From Rhodococcus ruber NBRC 15591 (GTDB taxonomy: Bacteria; Actinomycetota; Actinomycetes; Mycobacteriales; Mycobacteriaceae): a stretch of 64,000 nucleotides of DNA. Positions 50,501 to 59,305 of the stretch are shown piece after piece. The notes under the pieces are model-generated. The model ran no database searches, was not told the DNA's origin, and worked only from the letters and a program-made list of their open reading frames with translations. The position numbers and the translations under genes are program-made. The stretch is from the NCBI RefSeq assembly GCF_001894945.1, contig NZ_BCXE01000037.1, forward strand, positions 1 to 64,000, written 5' to 3'. Position 1 is the stretch's first letter, and every line of letters starts with the position of its first letter.

Positions 50501-51691
50501 ATGACGCAGAACGGCACGAAACGCTCGTTCACGGGTCCGCTGTCGGGTCTGAAGGTGGTCGAAATCGGTTCGATCGGCCCGGGGCCGTTCTGCGCCATGC
50601 TGCTGGCCGATCTCGGTGCGGACGTGGTGCGGGTCGACCGCGCCACCGGCGCAGGGTTGGTCGGGCCGAATGCAGAGTTCCGCACCGAACTGCTGCACCG
50701 GGGACGTCGTTCGCTTGCCGTCGATCTCAAGCACCCGGACGGAGCGGAGGTGGTGCTGTCGCTCGTAGCGGACGCCGACGTGCTGATCGAGGGCTTCCGC
50801 CCCGGCGTCACCGAGCGGCTCGGGATCGGACCGGACGACTGTGCCCAGCGCAATCCGCGGCTGATCTACGGTCGCATGACGGGCTTCGGGCAGGACGGCC
50901 CTCTCGCGCAGCACGTCGGTCACGACATCAACTACGTGGCACTCAGTGGTGTCCTGTCGCTGATCGGACGCCACGGTCACCCGCCCACCCCGCCGCTCAG
51001 CCTGATCGGTGACTTCGGCGGTGGCGGAATGCTTCTCGCCATGGGAGTGCTGTCTGCACTCTACGAGAGGCAACGTTCGGGCACCGGGCAGGTGATCGAC
51101 GCCTCGATGGTGGAAGGAGCCGCCCTCCTTGCGACGCCGTTCTTCGGCTTCACACAGAGCGGGTCGTGGAACCGTGAACGCGGCACGAACCTCGTCGACA
51201 GCGGCGCACCCTTCTACGACGCCTACGAGACCGCCGACGGCAAATGGCTCTCGGTCGGCGCGCTCGAACCGCACTTCTACGCCGACCTCGTAGCCCTGCT
51301 GGGCCTGCCCGACGATCTGCCGGATCAGAACGACCGCGCGCAATGGCCGCAGATGAAGAAGGTCTTCGCCGACGCCGTACGGGGCCGCGCCCTCGCGGAG
51401 TGGCTCGACGCGGCCGAAGGACACACGCCGTGCATCGCGCCCGTCCTCGACGTCGACGAGGCACCGTCGCATCCCCACCATGTCGCCCGCGGGACCTTCG
51501 TCGAGGTCGACGGACTCGTCCAACCGGCCCCCGCGCCCCGATTCAGCCGGACGGCGGCGGCAGTGGACCGCCGTCCGCCGACTCCGGGGGAGCACACCAC
51601 CGAGATCCTGACCGACTGGGGAATCGACCCCGACCGCACCGACCAATGGCTGCGCTCGGGCGCGGTACGACACGCCCCCGCCGAAGCCTGA
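50501..51691 (+). CDS. alpha-methylacyl-CoA racemase/CoA-transferase family III (Amacr-like)
   Basis: A 396-residue CaiB/BaiF-fold protein. Residues matching the racemase branch are the histidine in HVGHDINYVALSG and the aspartate in SLIGDFGGGGML, with YETADGKWLSVGALEPHFYADL further on. These correspond to the His/Asp/Glu acid-base set of mycobacterial MCR. Racemases convert (2R)-methyl acyl-CoAs to the (2S)-forms required by acyl-CoA dehydrogenases. Presence fits methyl-branched or isoprenoid intermediates. A second copy is at 55490-56596. Confidence 0.85.
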   Translation: MTQNGTKRSFTGPLSGLKVVEIGSIGPGPFCAMLLADLGADVVRVDRATGAGLVGPNAEFRTELLHRGRRSLAVDLKHPDGAEVVLSLVADADVLIEGFRPGVTERLGIGPDDCAQRNPRLIYGRMTGFGQDGPLAQHVGHDINYVALSGVLSLIGRHGHPPTPPLSLIGDFGGGGMLLAMGVLSALYERQRSGTGQVIDASMVEGAALLATPFFGFTQSGSWNRERGTNLVDSGAPFYDAYETADGKWLSVGALEPHFYADLVALLGLPDDLPDQNDRAQWPQMKKVFADAVRGRALAEWLDAAEGHTPCIAPVLDVDEAPSHPHHVARGTFVEVDGLVQPAPAPRFSRTAAAVDRRPPTPGEHTTEILTDWGIDPDRTDQWLRSGAVRHAPAEA

Positions 51692-51751
51692 CCGATCACA
51701 CGAACTCACGGCGCCCACCTGGAACCGCCGGACCGAAGAAGGAGTGAACCC

Positions 51752-52561
51752 GTGACCGAGCCCACGACATGGGAAACGTTCACGCTCGAGCGACCCGAAC
51801 CCGGGATCGCCGTCGTGACGCTGAACCGTCCCGAACGAATGAACTCGATGACGAACACGATGTTCGTCGAACTCGAGAAAGTGGCGTTGCACCTCGACCA
51901 CGAGGACGACCTGCGGGTCGTGATCCTCACCGGAGCCGGCAAGGCATTCTGCGGCGGGTTCGATCTCGACGACGCCGAAGGGCTGTCGTCGTTGACGCCG
52001 ATGGGGATGCTCGATCAGCAGGAGCTGGCGGCGCGGGCGCTCTCGGCGATCCGCAGCATCCGCGTTCCGGTGATCGCGGCGGTCAACGGCGCGGCGGCCG
52101 GTGGAGGACTGTCCCTGTCCCTGGCTGCCGACATCCGGATCGGCTCGCCGGCCGCGCGGTTCAACGCGGCGTTCGTGCGAATCGGCCTCTCGGCTGGGGA
52201 CCTGGGCGCCTCCTGGCACCTCACCCGGCTGATCGGCCCGGCGCGGGCCGCGGAGTTCGCCTACACGGGCCGATTCATCGAGGCCGTCGAGGCGGAGTCG
52301 CTCGGGCTGCTGAACGCGGTGGTTCCCGCCGAGTCGCTGCTCGACGAGGCGCTCGTGATGGCGCGCCTCATCTGCGCGAACTCGCCTGCCGGCGTGCAGC
52401 TATCGAAACGCGCACTGCACGCGAACATGGAGGTGTCGTCCTACGCCGCGGCGCTCGAACTGGAGAACCGTGGCCAGGCGCTGCTCACCCGTGGTGAGGA
52501 CATGCCCGAAGCGCTGGCCGCGTTCAAGGACAAGCGCAGCCCGAAGTTCACGGGCCGGTGA
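51752..52561 (+). CDS. enoyl-CoA hydratase/isomerase family protein lacking the usual glutamates
   Basis: A 269-residue crotonase-fold protein. The first catalytic glutamate is replaced (AAAGGGLSLSLAADIRIG), and the second site reads FNAAFVRIGLSAGDLGASWHLTRL with an aspartate further along. It should not be a simple hydratase; isomerase, hydrolase or lyase chemistry is likelier. AAGGAG precedes GTG 51752. The next gene is a close paralogue, and the two form a tandem duplicate. Confidence 0.83.
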   Translation: MTEPTTWETFTLERPEPGIAVVTLNRPERMNSMTNTMFVELEKVALHLDHEDDLRVVILTGAGKAFCGGFDLDDAEGLSSLTPMGMLDQQELAARALSAIRSIRVPVIAAVNGAAAGGGLSLSLAADIRIGSPAARFNAAFVRIGLSAGDLGASWHLTRLIGPARAAEFAYTGRFIEAVEAESLGLLNAVVPAESLLDEALVMARLICANSPAGVQLSKRALHANMEVSSYAAALELENRGQALLTRGEDMPEALAAFKDKRSPKFTGR

Positions 52562-53418
52562 TCGACATGACGCAGATGGACACGCGGGAAAATACGTCCG
52601 TGCTGAGCAACTACGAGCCACCCCGGCTGGAGACCCTCACCCTCGAGGTGCTCGAGGGCAAGATCGCCGTTCTCACGATCAACCGGCCCGACCGGATGAA
52701 CTCGATGGTCGTGAAGATGTTCGAAGAGTTCAACACGGCCGCCTACGCATTGCGCGACACCGACGCGCGGGCACTGATCATCCGCGGTGCGGGCGAGCGG
52801 GCGTTCTGCGCCGGGTTCGACCTGGACGAGATCAGTGTGATCACCGAAATGGGCGTGCGCGAGTTCCTGAAATTCCAGGAGACCGCGACCGGAGGCCTTG
52901 CTGCGCTGCGGCATCTGCCGTTCCCGGTCATCGCGGCGATCCACGGCGCTGCCTCCGGCGGCGGTATGTCGCTCGCCCTCGCCGCCGACATCCGGCTCGT
53001 CGCCCCGACCGCGAAATTCAACGCGGCCTTCGTCAAGGTGGGGTTGTCCGTCGGGGAACTCGGCACCTCCTGGCAACTGACCCGCCTTGTCGGGCCGGGC
53101 CGGGCGGCGGAGATCGCGTACACGGCGCGCTTCGTCGGCGCCGAGGAGGCGGTCCGGATCGGGCTGGCCAACCGCGTGGTGCCGAGCGAGAACCTCTTCG
53201 ACGAAGCCGTCGCACTGGCCGAGACGATCGCGACGAATTCTCCCGGCGGGATCCGGATGTCGAAGCGCGCGTTGCAGCGGAACCAGGAGGTGACCTCGTA
53301 CGCGGCGGCGCTCGAGTTGGAGAACCGGGGGCAGGCGCTACTGACCCGATGCGCTGACATGCCGGAAGCGCTGGCCGCATTCAAGGAGAAGCGCGCTCCG
53401 CGTTTCACCGGGGCGTAG
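52558..53418 (+). CDS. enoyl-CoA hydratase/isomerase paralogue (tandem copy)
   Basis: A 286-residue crotonase similar to the upstream gene over most of its length, with shared blocks NRPDRMNSM, FCAGFDLDE, GGGMSLALAADIRLV, FNAAFVKVGLSVGELGTSW and SYAAALELENRGQALLTR. Again both canonical glutamates are missing; a glutamate occupies the SVGELG position where its partner has aspartate. GTG 52558 overlaps the upstream stop (GTGA); ATG 52567 is an alternative start. Heteromers of the two copies are possible. Confidence 0.83.
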   Translation: MIDMTQMDTRENTSVLSNYEPPRLETLTLEVLEGKIAVLTINRPDRMNSMVVKMFEEFNTAAYALRDTDARALIIRGAGERAFCAGFDLDEISVITEMGVREFLKFQETATGGLAALRHLPFPVIAAIHGAASGGGMSLALAADIRLVAPTAKFNAAFVKVGLSVGELGTSWQLTRLVGPGRAAEIAYTARFVGAEEAVRIGLANRVVPSENLFDEAVALAETIATNSPGGIRMSKRALQRNQEVTSYAAALELENRGQALLTRCADMPEALAAFKEKRAPRFTGA

Positions 53419-53494
53419 ACGTCGACGAACGACTGCGTGCAGCGATCGGGGCCGGGCGGCGCGGCCGGCGGCACAATCTGATGGAGGCGAGAAT

Positions 53495-54529
53495 ATGACC
53501 TGGGAATGGACTCCCGACACCCTCGGCGCGCTGGAACGATTTCTGCGTGAGCGGGGTATCACAGATGGACCGCTGACGACGTCGCGTATCGGTGACGGGC
53601 ATTCCAATCTGACGTTCCTGGTGTCCGACGGGGTACGTCGGGTGATCGTCCGTCGACCGCCCCCGCCGCCCGTCCCGCCGGGTGCTCACGACATGCTGCG
53701 GGAGGCTCGGCTCGTCGGTGCACTCGCCGGCAGCGGCGTGCCGGTGGCGGCCGTTCTTGCCGTCGGTCAGACGGGCGACGTGCTCGACGTCCCGTTCTAC
53801 GTGATGGATTACGTCGCCGGTCCGGTGGTCACCACCGAGACCCCGGCCGCGCTGAGCGCGCCGGCCGACCGTCGCCGGATCGGTGAGGCGCTGATCGACA
53901 CCCTCGCGGCACTGCACGCGGTCGACTGGCGGGCCGCCGGCCTCGGTGACCTCGGCCGGCCGGACGGTTTCAACGAGCGTCATCTGCGCCGCATGGGCCG
54001 GTTGGTGGCTGCCGAGGACGGGACGCCGCCGCCGGAGTTCGCGGAGATCGATGCGTGGCTCGCCGCCCACGTTCCCGCCGAGTCCGGTGCGGCGATCATC
54101 CACAACGACTACCGCATCGGCAACGTCATCCTCGCTTCTGACCCGCCGGGACGTATTGCGGCGGTGCTGGACTGGGAGCTCGCGACGATCGGCGACCCGC
54201 TGTTCGATCTGGGGTATTTCCTTGCGTCGTATCCCGTCGAGGGGGAGGAACGCACGCCGACCGAAGATCTCGGTGTCGCGGTCCTCGAGGAGGGGTATCC
54301 GACCCGCGACGAACTGGCCCAGCGGTATGCGGCTGCCACCGGCGCGGACCTGTCGAACCTCGACTGGTACACGGCACTGGCCCTGTGGAAGCTGGCGGTG
54401 CTGTACGAGTACGGGCGGCGCCGGGCCGTGGCCGGCGTCGGGGATCAGTACTACCGCGACGGCGCCCTGGTGCGTGCCTTTCTCGACGCCGCGCACCGGG
54501 CGGCGGGGCTGACGGTAGCCGGGGTCTGA
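53495..54529 (+). CDS. APH-family phosphotransferase (ACAD11-N/LvaA-like acyl-CoA kinase candidate)
   Basis: A 344-residue aminoglycoside-phosphotransferase-fold kinase. The nucleotide loop area is SRIGDGHSNLTFLV, the lysine/arginine strand RRVIVRRPP, the catalytic aspartate is in IIHNDYRIGNVIL (near residue 205), and the metal aspartate is in VLDWELATIGDPLFDLGYFL. This subgroup is fused to or encoded beside acyl-CoA dehydrogenases (human ACAD10/11, bacterial LvaA), where it phosphorylates a hydroxyacyl-CoA before elimination. In a beta-oxidation island this role is more likely than drug resistance. GGAGGCGAGAAT precedes ATG 53495. Confidence 0.82.
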   Translation: MTWEWTPDTLGALERFLRERGITDGPLTTSRIGDGHSNLTFLVSDGVRRVIVRRPPPPPVPPGAHDMLREARLVGALAGSGVPVAAVLAVGQTGDVLDVPFYVMDYVAGPVVTTETPAALSAPADRRRIGEALIDTLAALHAVDWRAAGLGDLGRPDGFNERHLRRMGRLVAAEDGTPPPEFAEIDAWLAAHVPAESGAAIIHNDYRIGNVILASDPPGRIAAVLDWELATIGDPLFDLGYFLASYPVEGEERTPTEDLGVAVLEEGYPTRDELAQRYAAATGADLSNLDWYTALALWKLAVLYEYGRRRAVAGVGDQYYRDGALVRAFLDAAHRAAGLTVAGV

Positions 54530-54531
54530 TC

Positions 54532-54566
54532 GGGCCGGTACCAGCCGGGCTCCGACCCGGTGGCCC
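54532..54566. terminator. bidirectional terminator hairpin
   Basis: Outer GGGCC/GGCCC and inner CCGGG/CCCGG pairings with loop CTCCGA lie between the convergent kinase and PaaX-like genes. Confidence 0.6.
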
Positions 54567-55412
54567 CTACCCGACGCCCGCGATCTCACGCCAGCGAGCG
54601 TGCGCTGCCGGCGTCCACTCGGTACGCAGGTCGCGCAGTCGCTTCGCCGCCCGCAGTCCGGCCCAGTCCGGCAGCAGGACCTCGGGCAGTCGGGGGTCCA
54701 GGTAGGGCATCCGGCGCAGGGAATCGGCCAGCTGCAGGTGGGTGATGAGCAACTCGTCGTCCGAGGCGAATCCGCGCACGTCGAACCGGGCGAGCAGCTC
54801 GTCGTAAACCTTCTCGGCCTCGTCGAGATCCCAGGACCGCCGCACGAGTTCGGCCTCGGTGATGCCCGGCTGGCCGATTGGGCCGACGAAGGTGACCGTG
54901 TTGTCGGTCAACCCCAGCGACTCGATCGTCCTGGCGGCCTCCGCGGCGCGATCGACGTGGGGGGTCACCCAGACCCCGGGGGTCGGGTTTCCGAAGCCGG
55001 CCCACCGCAATGCCGCATACAGTTTCTTGCGGCTCGAGCGGTGAGATTCGGGAACCGGGACGTTGATCACCAGCCAACGGCCGTCCCACTGGGTGACGTC
55101 GACATCGGGGGGAAAGACACGCATGTCGCCTTCGGCGAACAGTCGGTGCGCTTCGTCGGTCAGGTGCCACAACGTCTCCCGACCGACCCGCTCGGCGGCG
55201 ATCAACCCGGACGATCCCGTGCGGGCCAGAGCCTGCCGTGCCGCGGGCTCACCGAATCCAAGTCCCTTCAGGACGTGGAGCAGTGCCGCGGTACGAACCG
55301 GTCGACCGTATGGTTCGACCAACTCGCCGAGCACCGTCACAAGCACGGATCGGGCGCTGCGGGTGGGGGTTGCGTCCTTGTCGGACGCGGATCCGATGTC
55401 GGGATCAATCAT
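54567..55412 (-). CDS. PaaX-like transcriptional regulator
   Basis: A 281-residue PaaX-family repressor. The N-terminal winged HTH is SARSVLVTVLGELVEPYGRPVRTAALLHVLKGLGFGEPAARQALARTGSSGLI, and WDGRWLVINVPVPESHRSSRKKLYAALRWAGFG plus a C-terminal PYLDPRLPEVLLPDWAG are diagnostic. PaaX members repress aromatic acid degradation and are released by aryl-CoA thioesters. It lies beside the racemase and the benzoyl-CoA-reductase-like operon, so it is the candidate sensor of an aryl- or cyclic acyl-CoA there. ATG 55412 is inside a longer shadow frame. Confidence 0.87.
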   Translation of the reverse strand: MIDPDIGSASDKDATPTRSARSVLVTVLGELVEPYGRPVRTAALLHVLKGLGFGEPAARQALARTGSSGLIAAERVGRETLWHLTDEAHRLFAEGDMRVFPPDVDVTQWDGRWLVINVPVPESHRSSRKKLYAALRWAGFGNPTPGVWVTPHVDRAAEAARTIESLGLTDNTVTFVGPIGQPGITEAELVRRSWDLDEAEKVYDELLARFDVRGFASDDELLITHLQLADSLRRMPYLDPRLPEVLLPDWAGLRAAKRLRDLRTEWTPAAHARWREIAGVG

Positions 55413-55489
55413 GGGTCCATCGTCGCGCAGGCGGTCGGAGCAACGCCACACCGGACCCCGGCGGGGCGGGGGCGGCGGGATGTCGCACA

Positions 55490-56596
55490 TCAGTCCGCAC
55501 CGTCGACACCCCAGTCGCGCAAGACGGCGTCGGTGTCCGCGCCGGGCACGCGAGGTGCCGAGTACGTGGCCGGCGCCGCGTTCGCGAAGCGTGGCGATGC
55601 CGCCGGCTGACGCTGTCCGAACGATTCGACGACTGTCCCGCGTGCGGCGATGTGCGGGTGCGCCGCGACCTCGTCCAGGGCGAGCACCGGCGTGAAACAC
55701 GCGTCGAGGGGGGCGAAGTGCTCCACCCATTCGTCGCGATCGCGTCCGCGGAAGATCTCGGCGAACCGAGTGCGCACCGTAGGCCAGGCCGTGCGATCGT
55801 ATTGATCGGGAAGGTGTGCCGGGTCGAGTCCGAGGCCCGTGAGCAGGTGCGCGTAGAACGCCGGCTCGACCGCGCCGACTGCGACGTACCGCCCGTCGGC
55901 ACATTCGTAGGTGTCGTAGAACGGGGCCGCGCCGTCGACGACGTTGGTTCCCCGGTCGGCGGACCATAGGCCGTTTTCGGTCAGCGTCCAGTACATCGTC
56001 ATCAGCGTGCTGACGCCGTCGACCATCGCGACGTCGACGACGTCACCCTGCCCGGACCGCTCCCGCGCATAGAGGGCACCGAGGATGCCGGTGATCGCCA
56101 GCATCGAGCCTCCCCCCAGGTCGGCGACCAGGTTGAGCGGCGCCAGCGGGCGTTCGCCTTTCCGTCCGATCGCGTTCAACGCCCCGGTGAGGGCGAGGTA
56201 GTTGATGTCGTGCCCCGCGTAGGGGGCCAGCGGACCGTCCTGTCCCCATCCGGTGATCCGGGCGTAGACGAGTCGGGGATTGCGTGCTCGGCACACCTCG
56301 GGGCCGATGCCGAGGCGTTCCGCCGCGCCGGGGCGGTAGCCCTCGATGAGCACATCCGCATTGTCGACGAGGTCCAGCACGCGCTGCAGATCGTCGGGAT
56401 CTTTCAGATCGGCGCGGACCGAGCGACGGTTGCGCAGGCCGGCGTCCTGCTCCACGGGCAGGAGTTGGCTCACCCCGCCGGGACGTTCGATCCGCACGAC
56501 GTCCGCCCCGAGGTCGGCCAGCAGCATCGCGGCATGGGGGGAGGGGCCGATCCCGGCCAGCTCGACCACCCGCAGCCCGTCGAGTACACGCGTCAT
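55490..56596 (-). CDS. alpha-methylacyl-CoA racemase/family III CoA-transferase, second copy
   Basis: A 368-residue CaiB/Amacr-like protein. The racemase histidine is in [15 protein letters not shown], the aspartate in [12 protein letters not shown], and [22 protein letters not shown] follows. It is a paralogue of 50501-51691. It is divergent from the FeS enzyme operon across a 135-bp gap. In 2-hydroxyacyl-CoA dehydratase systems a family III CoA-transferase (FldA type) often sits beside the dehydratase genes, so a transferase role is a possible alternative to racemase. GGAGGTAGAAG precedes ATG 56596. Confidence 0.82.
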   Translation of the reverse strand: MTRVLDGLRVVELAGIGPSPHAAMLLADLGADVVRIERPGGVSQLLPVEQDAGLRNRRSVRADLKDPDDLQRVLDLVDNADVLIEGYRPGAAERLGIGPEVCRARNPRLVYARITGWGQDGPLAPYAGHDINYLALTGALNAIGRKGERPLAPLNLVADLGGGSMLAITGILGALYARERSGQGDVVDVAMVDGVSTLMTMYWTLTENGLWSADRGTNVVDGAAPFYDTYECADGRYVAVGAVEPAFYAHLLTGLGLDPAHLPDQYDRTAWPTVRTRFAEIFRGRDRDEWVEHFAPLDACFTPVLALDEVAAHPHIAARGTVVESFGQRQPAASPRFANAAPATYSAPRVPGADTDAVLRDWGVDGAD

Positions 56597-56617
56597 CTTC
56601 TACCTCCGAACGGCATC

Positions 56618-56634
56618 AATGTTTGACAACTCTG
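56618..56634. promoter_or_regulatory. shared AATGTTTGACA-N2-TCTG element (copy 1)
   Basis: AATGTTTGACAACTCTG lies in the 135-bp divergent gap between the racemase and the FeS enzyme operon. The same element, AATGTTTGACAGATCTG, occurs at 61145-61161 upstream of the acyl-CoA ligase. TTTGACA could also act as a -35 box. The repeated context suggests joint control of both units. Confidence 0.5.
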
Positions 56635-56731
56635 GATACTAACTACCAAATTAAGTATTATCTAGCTCGACGTCGCAGCGAAGCACCGACTTGTCGCTGT
56701 CGGCATCCATCGACGAATCCGAGGGCGAAAC

Positions 56732-57904
56732 GTGAACAGACTCAGTCCAGAACTGATGGCGACGCTGCGCGCCGCGGCCGACGATCCGGTCACCTACGCG
56801 CAGACATGGAAGGCGACCCATGGCCGCAGCTTGATCGGTTCCTTCCCGATGAACTTTCCCTCCGAACTCGTGCACGCCGCCGGCGCCCTTCCGGTGCTCA
56901 TCCAGGAGAACCGGACCCCGATCACCGAAGGCCGCAACCTGCTCGCCGAGTTCTACTGCGGATACACCCGCAGTGTCGCCGATCAGGCGGCGCTCGGTCA
57001 GCTCGACGTCTTCGACGCCTTCGTGGCGGCGGACCACTGCGTGCAATTGCTCGGCGCGGTGGACGTGATCCGATGGGCGCGACCCGAGAAACCTGTGCAC
57101 TTCGCCCAGCTCACCAGCGCCATGGACGATACGTGGACAAGACCGCGGGTGGCGGGTCGCATCGGCGAACTCACCACCGAGATCGAAGCCGCCCTGGGTG
57201 TTTCGATCACTTCCGATACCTTGACCGCCAGCATTCGGATGTTCAACGCCAACCGGCGTCTGCTGCGCGAGTTCTATGAGCTGCGTCGCTCCGGCCGGCT
57301 CCGCATCACCGCAAGCGAAATGCAGGTGCTGGTGAAGTCGAGCATGGTGATGGACATCGTCGAACACACCGCTGCCCTCGAGCGCCTTCTCGACGCGATC
57401 GAGCCGGCTGCGGAAGCGCAGCCCGACGTGGTCAGGCTCTATCTGTCCGGCCACTTCTGCCACGCCCCGCGGCCCGAACTGCTGGACGTGATCGAGGAGA
57501 CCGGGGTGATCGTGGTCGACGACGACCTGTACACCGGATACCGCTACATCTCCACCGATGTGCCCGAGAACGGTGATCCGTTCGAGGCGCTGTCGACCTG
57601 GTATCTGGAGCGAAACCTCAACGCCCCATGCCCCACCCGAGTGACCACTCAGGTCGACTGGGACCGATACCTGATCGACGAACTCGCTCGAAGCAACGCG
57701 AACGGCGTGATCGTGATGATGGCGAAGTTCTGCGAACCTCACATGCTCTACTACCCGGAACTGCGGAAAGCGCTGGAGAGTAACCGAACCCCCGTGCTCC
57801 TCATCGAAACCGAACACGAGGGCAATCCTGTGGAAACACTCCGGACCCGGGTCGAGACCTTTGTGGAGCGAATCCGCCGGCTCCCCGCGCCGGTGCTGTC
57901 CTGA
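56732..57904 (+). CDS. 2-hydroxyacyl-CoA dehydratase/benzoyl-CoA reductase family, BcrC/HgdB-like subunit
   Basis: A 390-residue subunit of the 2-hydroxyglutaryl-CoA dehydratase D-component family, the usual size of BcrC (about 385). Cluster-binding-type cysteines are C76 (EFYCGYTRS), C103 (ADHCVQLL) and C334 (MAKFCEPHMLYYPEL), with C243 in HFCHAPRPELLD. The block VVDDDLYTGYRYIS (262-275) is the family signature near the substrate site. Members hold [4Fe-4S] clusters and make ketyl radicals after one-electron activation; most are very oxygen sensitive. GTG 56732 follows GAGGG. It is first in an operon with the B-type subunit, activator and an SDR-like gene. Confidence 0.88.
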   Translation: MNRLSPELMATLRAAADDPVTYAQTWKATHGRSLIGSFPMNFPSELVHAAGALPVLIQENRTPITEGRNLLAEFYCGYTRSVADQAALGQLDVFDAFVAADHCVQLLGAVDVIRWARPEKPVHFAQLTSAMDDTWTRPRVAGRIGELTTEIEAALGVSITSDTLTASIRMFNANRRLLREFYELRRSGRLRITASEMQVLVKSSMVMDIVEHTAALERLLDAIEPAAEAQPDVVRLYLSGHFCHAPRPELLDVIEETGVIVVDDDLYTGYRYISTDVPENGDPFEALSTWYLERNLNAPCPTRVTTQVDWDRYLIDELARSNANGVIVMMAKFCEPHMLYYPELRKALESNRTPVLLIETEHEGNPVETLRTRVETFVERIRRLPAPVLS

Positions 57905-57934
57905 AACCTGCTCGACCACCCGAGGGAGATCGTG

Positions 57935-59275
57935 ATGACTGTTGCACAACCGCGCAAGGACAAGGCCCACCGTCTGTCCAGTACCCGCGTCGGCGGCAAG
58001 CTGGTCGCCGACTACTGGGAAAACATTTTCACCGCGAAGGAGCGCGGTAAGCACGTCGTCTGGTACAACGGCGCAGCGTTGAACCCGCTCTTCCAGGCGG
58101 CCGGCCTCGAATGGTGCCACGGTGAGGCGTTCGCTGCACGACTGGCCGCCCAGCATCTCGAGGGTCCGGCTCAGGCCGCCGGGGCCGAGTACGGCTACAT
58201 CAACGAGCTGTGCTCGTACGCCCGCACGCACCTCGGCTGCGCCGTGCTGACGCATCAGAACAGCGGGCGGAGCGAGACCGGCGTCGTGGGCCTGACCGAT
58301 CAGCAGGAGCTCGCGAGCAAGCTGCCCGCTCCGGACTTCTTCGTGAACGGATATGCCGGCTGCAGCACCGGACAGCAGTGGGACGCCATGACGTACCGAG
58401 TGTTCGACCGCAAGTTGCCTCTGTTCAACGTCTCGCTCCCGATGCTGTGGGGCAACAAACCCGACGCGGGATACATGCGCGGGGAGGAGTGGGTCGAGGT
58501 CGGCAAGTACGTCGAGGGCCAGCTCCGGGAGCTGGTCGACTTCCTGGAGTACCAGACCGGCCGGCCGTTCGACTGGGATGCGCTCAGCGAGAGCATGTCA
58601 TACATCAAGCGAGCTTCGGAGTTGCGTCTCGAAGGTATGGAACTTTGCCGGCAGGCGCCGACCCCGGCGACCTACTGGGACTGGGTGGCGAGCATCGCGC
58701 CGATCAACTTCCTGCCTGGCAACCAGGATCTCGTGGACTACTTCGCCGGGGTGAAGACCGAGATCGAACAGCGGATCGCCGACGGTGTCAGCGCCGTGGA
58801 GAACGAGCGCTACCGGGTCTACTTCGACGGGATCATGAACTGGAACAAACTCGGATTCCTGACCAGGAAGTTCGCCGAGTACGACGTGGCCGTGGTGGCA
58901 GGCCGGTACACCCACGAATCCTTCTGGCAGGAACCACAACTCATCGACGTCGACAATCCGCTGCTCGGTATGGCGCAACACTACCTGCTCTGCCCGCTCA
59001 ACCACGGGCTGAAGAACCTGCAGGAGCTGTTGTTGCGTCGTCTCGACGAATATGCGATCGACGGCATCGCCTTCCACTCCACCCGGACCTGCCGGGCGAT
59101 GACCAACCCGCAGTCGATGCTCGCCCGGGCCGCCGAGACCGGGCGAGGAGTCAAGTCGTTCTTCTTCGAGGGGGACGTTGCCGACGCATCGTTCTACAAC
59201 GACGAGTTGTTCGACAGCCGCCTCGAAGCGATGCTGGAGGCGATCGATGTGCAGCGGATGAGGTCCGCGGTCTAG
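57935..59275 (+). CDS. 2-hydroxyacyl-CoA dehydratase/benzoyl-CoA reductase family, BcrB/HgdA-like subunit
   Basis: A 446-residue partner subunit, close to BcrB in length (about 435). Cysteines at cluster positions are C93 (NELCSYARTHLG), C143 (GYAGCSTGQQWDAM) and C386 (STRTCRAM). The C-terminal FFEGDVADASFYN occupies the place of the E-x-D-M-x-D block in this family. GNQDLVDYF and FDGIMNWNKLGFLTRKF are also familiar. Whether it reduces an aromatic ring or dehydrates a 2-hydroxyacyl-CoA cannot be decided by eye. ATG 57935 is preferred over GTG 57932 by spacing to GAGGGAG. Confidence 0.88.
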   Translation: MTVAQPRKDKAHRLSSTRVGGKLVADYWENIFTAKERGKHVVWYNGAALNPLFQAAGLEWCHGEAFAARLAAQHLEGPAQAAGAEYGYINELCSYARTHLGCAVLTHQNSGRSETGVVGLTDQQELASKLPAPDFFVNGYAGCSTGQQWDAMTYRVFDRKLPLFNVSLPMLWGNKPDAGYMRGEEWVEVGKYVEGQLRELVDFLEYQTGRPFDWDALSESMSYIKRASELRLEGMELCRQAPTPATYWDWVASIAPINFLPGNQDLVDYFAGVKTEIEQRIADGVSAVENERYRVYFDGIMNWNKLGFLTRKFAEYDVAVVAGRYTHESFWQEPQLIDVDNPLLGMAQHYLLCPLNHGLKNLQELLLRRLDEYAIDGIAFHSTRTCRAMTNPQSMLARAAETGRGVKSFFFEGDVADASFYNDELFDSRLEAMLEAIDVQRMRSAV

Positions 59276-59305
59276 CGCGATACCGTACCGGAAGAGACGA
59301 GTGCG

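Noticed and set aside
56651-58255. 534-codon minus-strand frame over the FeS subunit genes
   Set aside because: The plus strand carries conserved cysteine motifs; the antisense frame has none.
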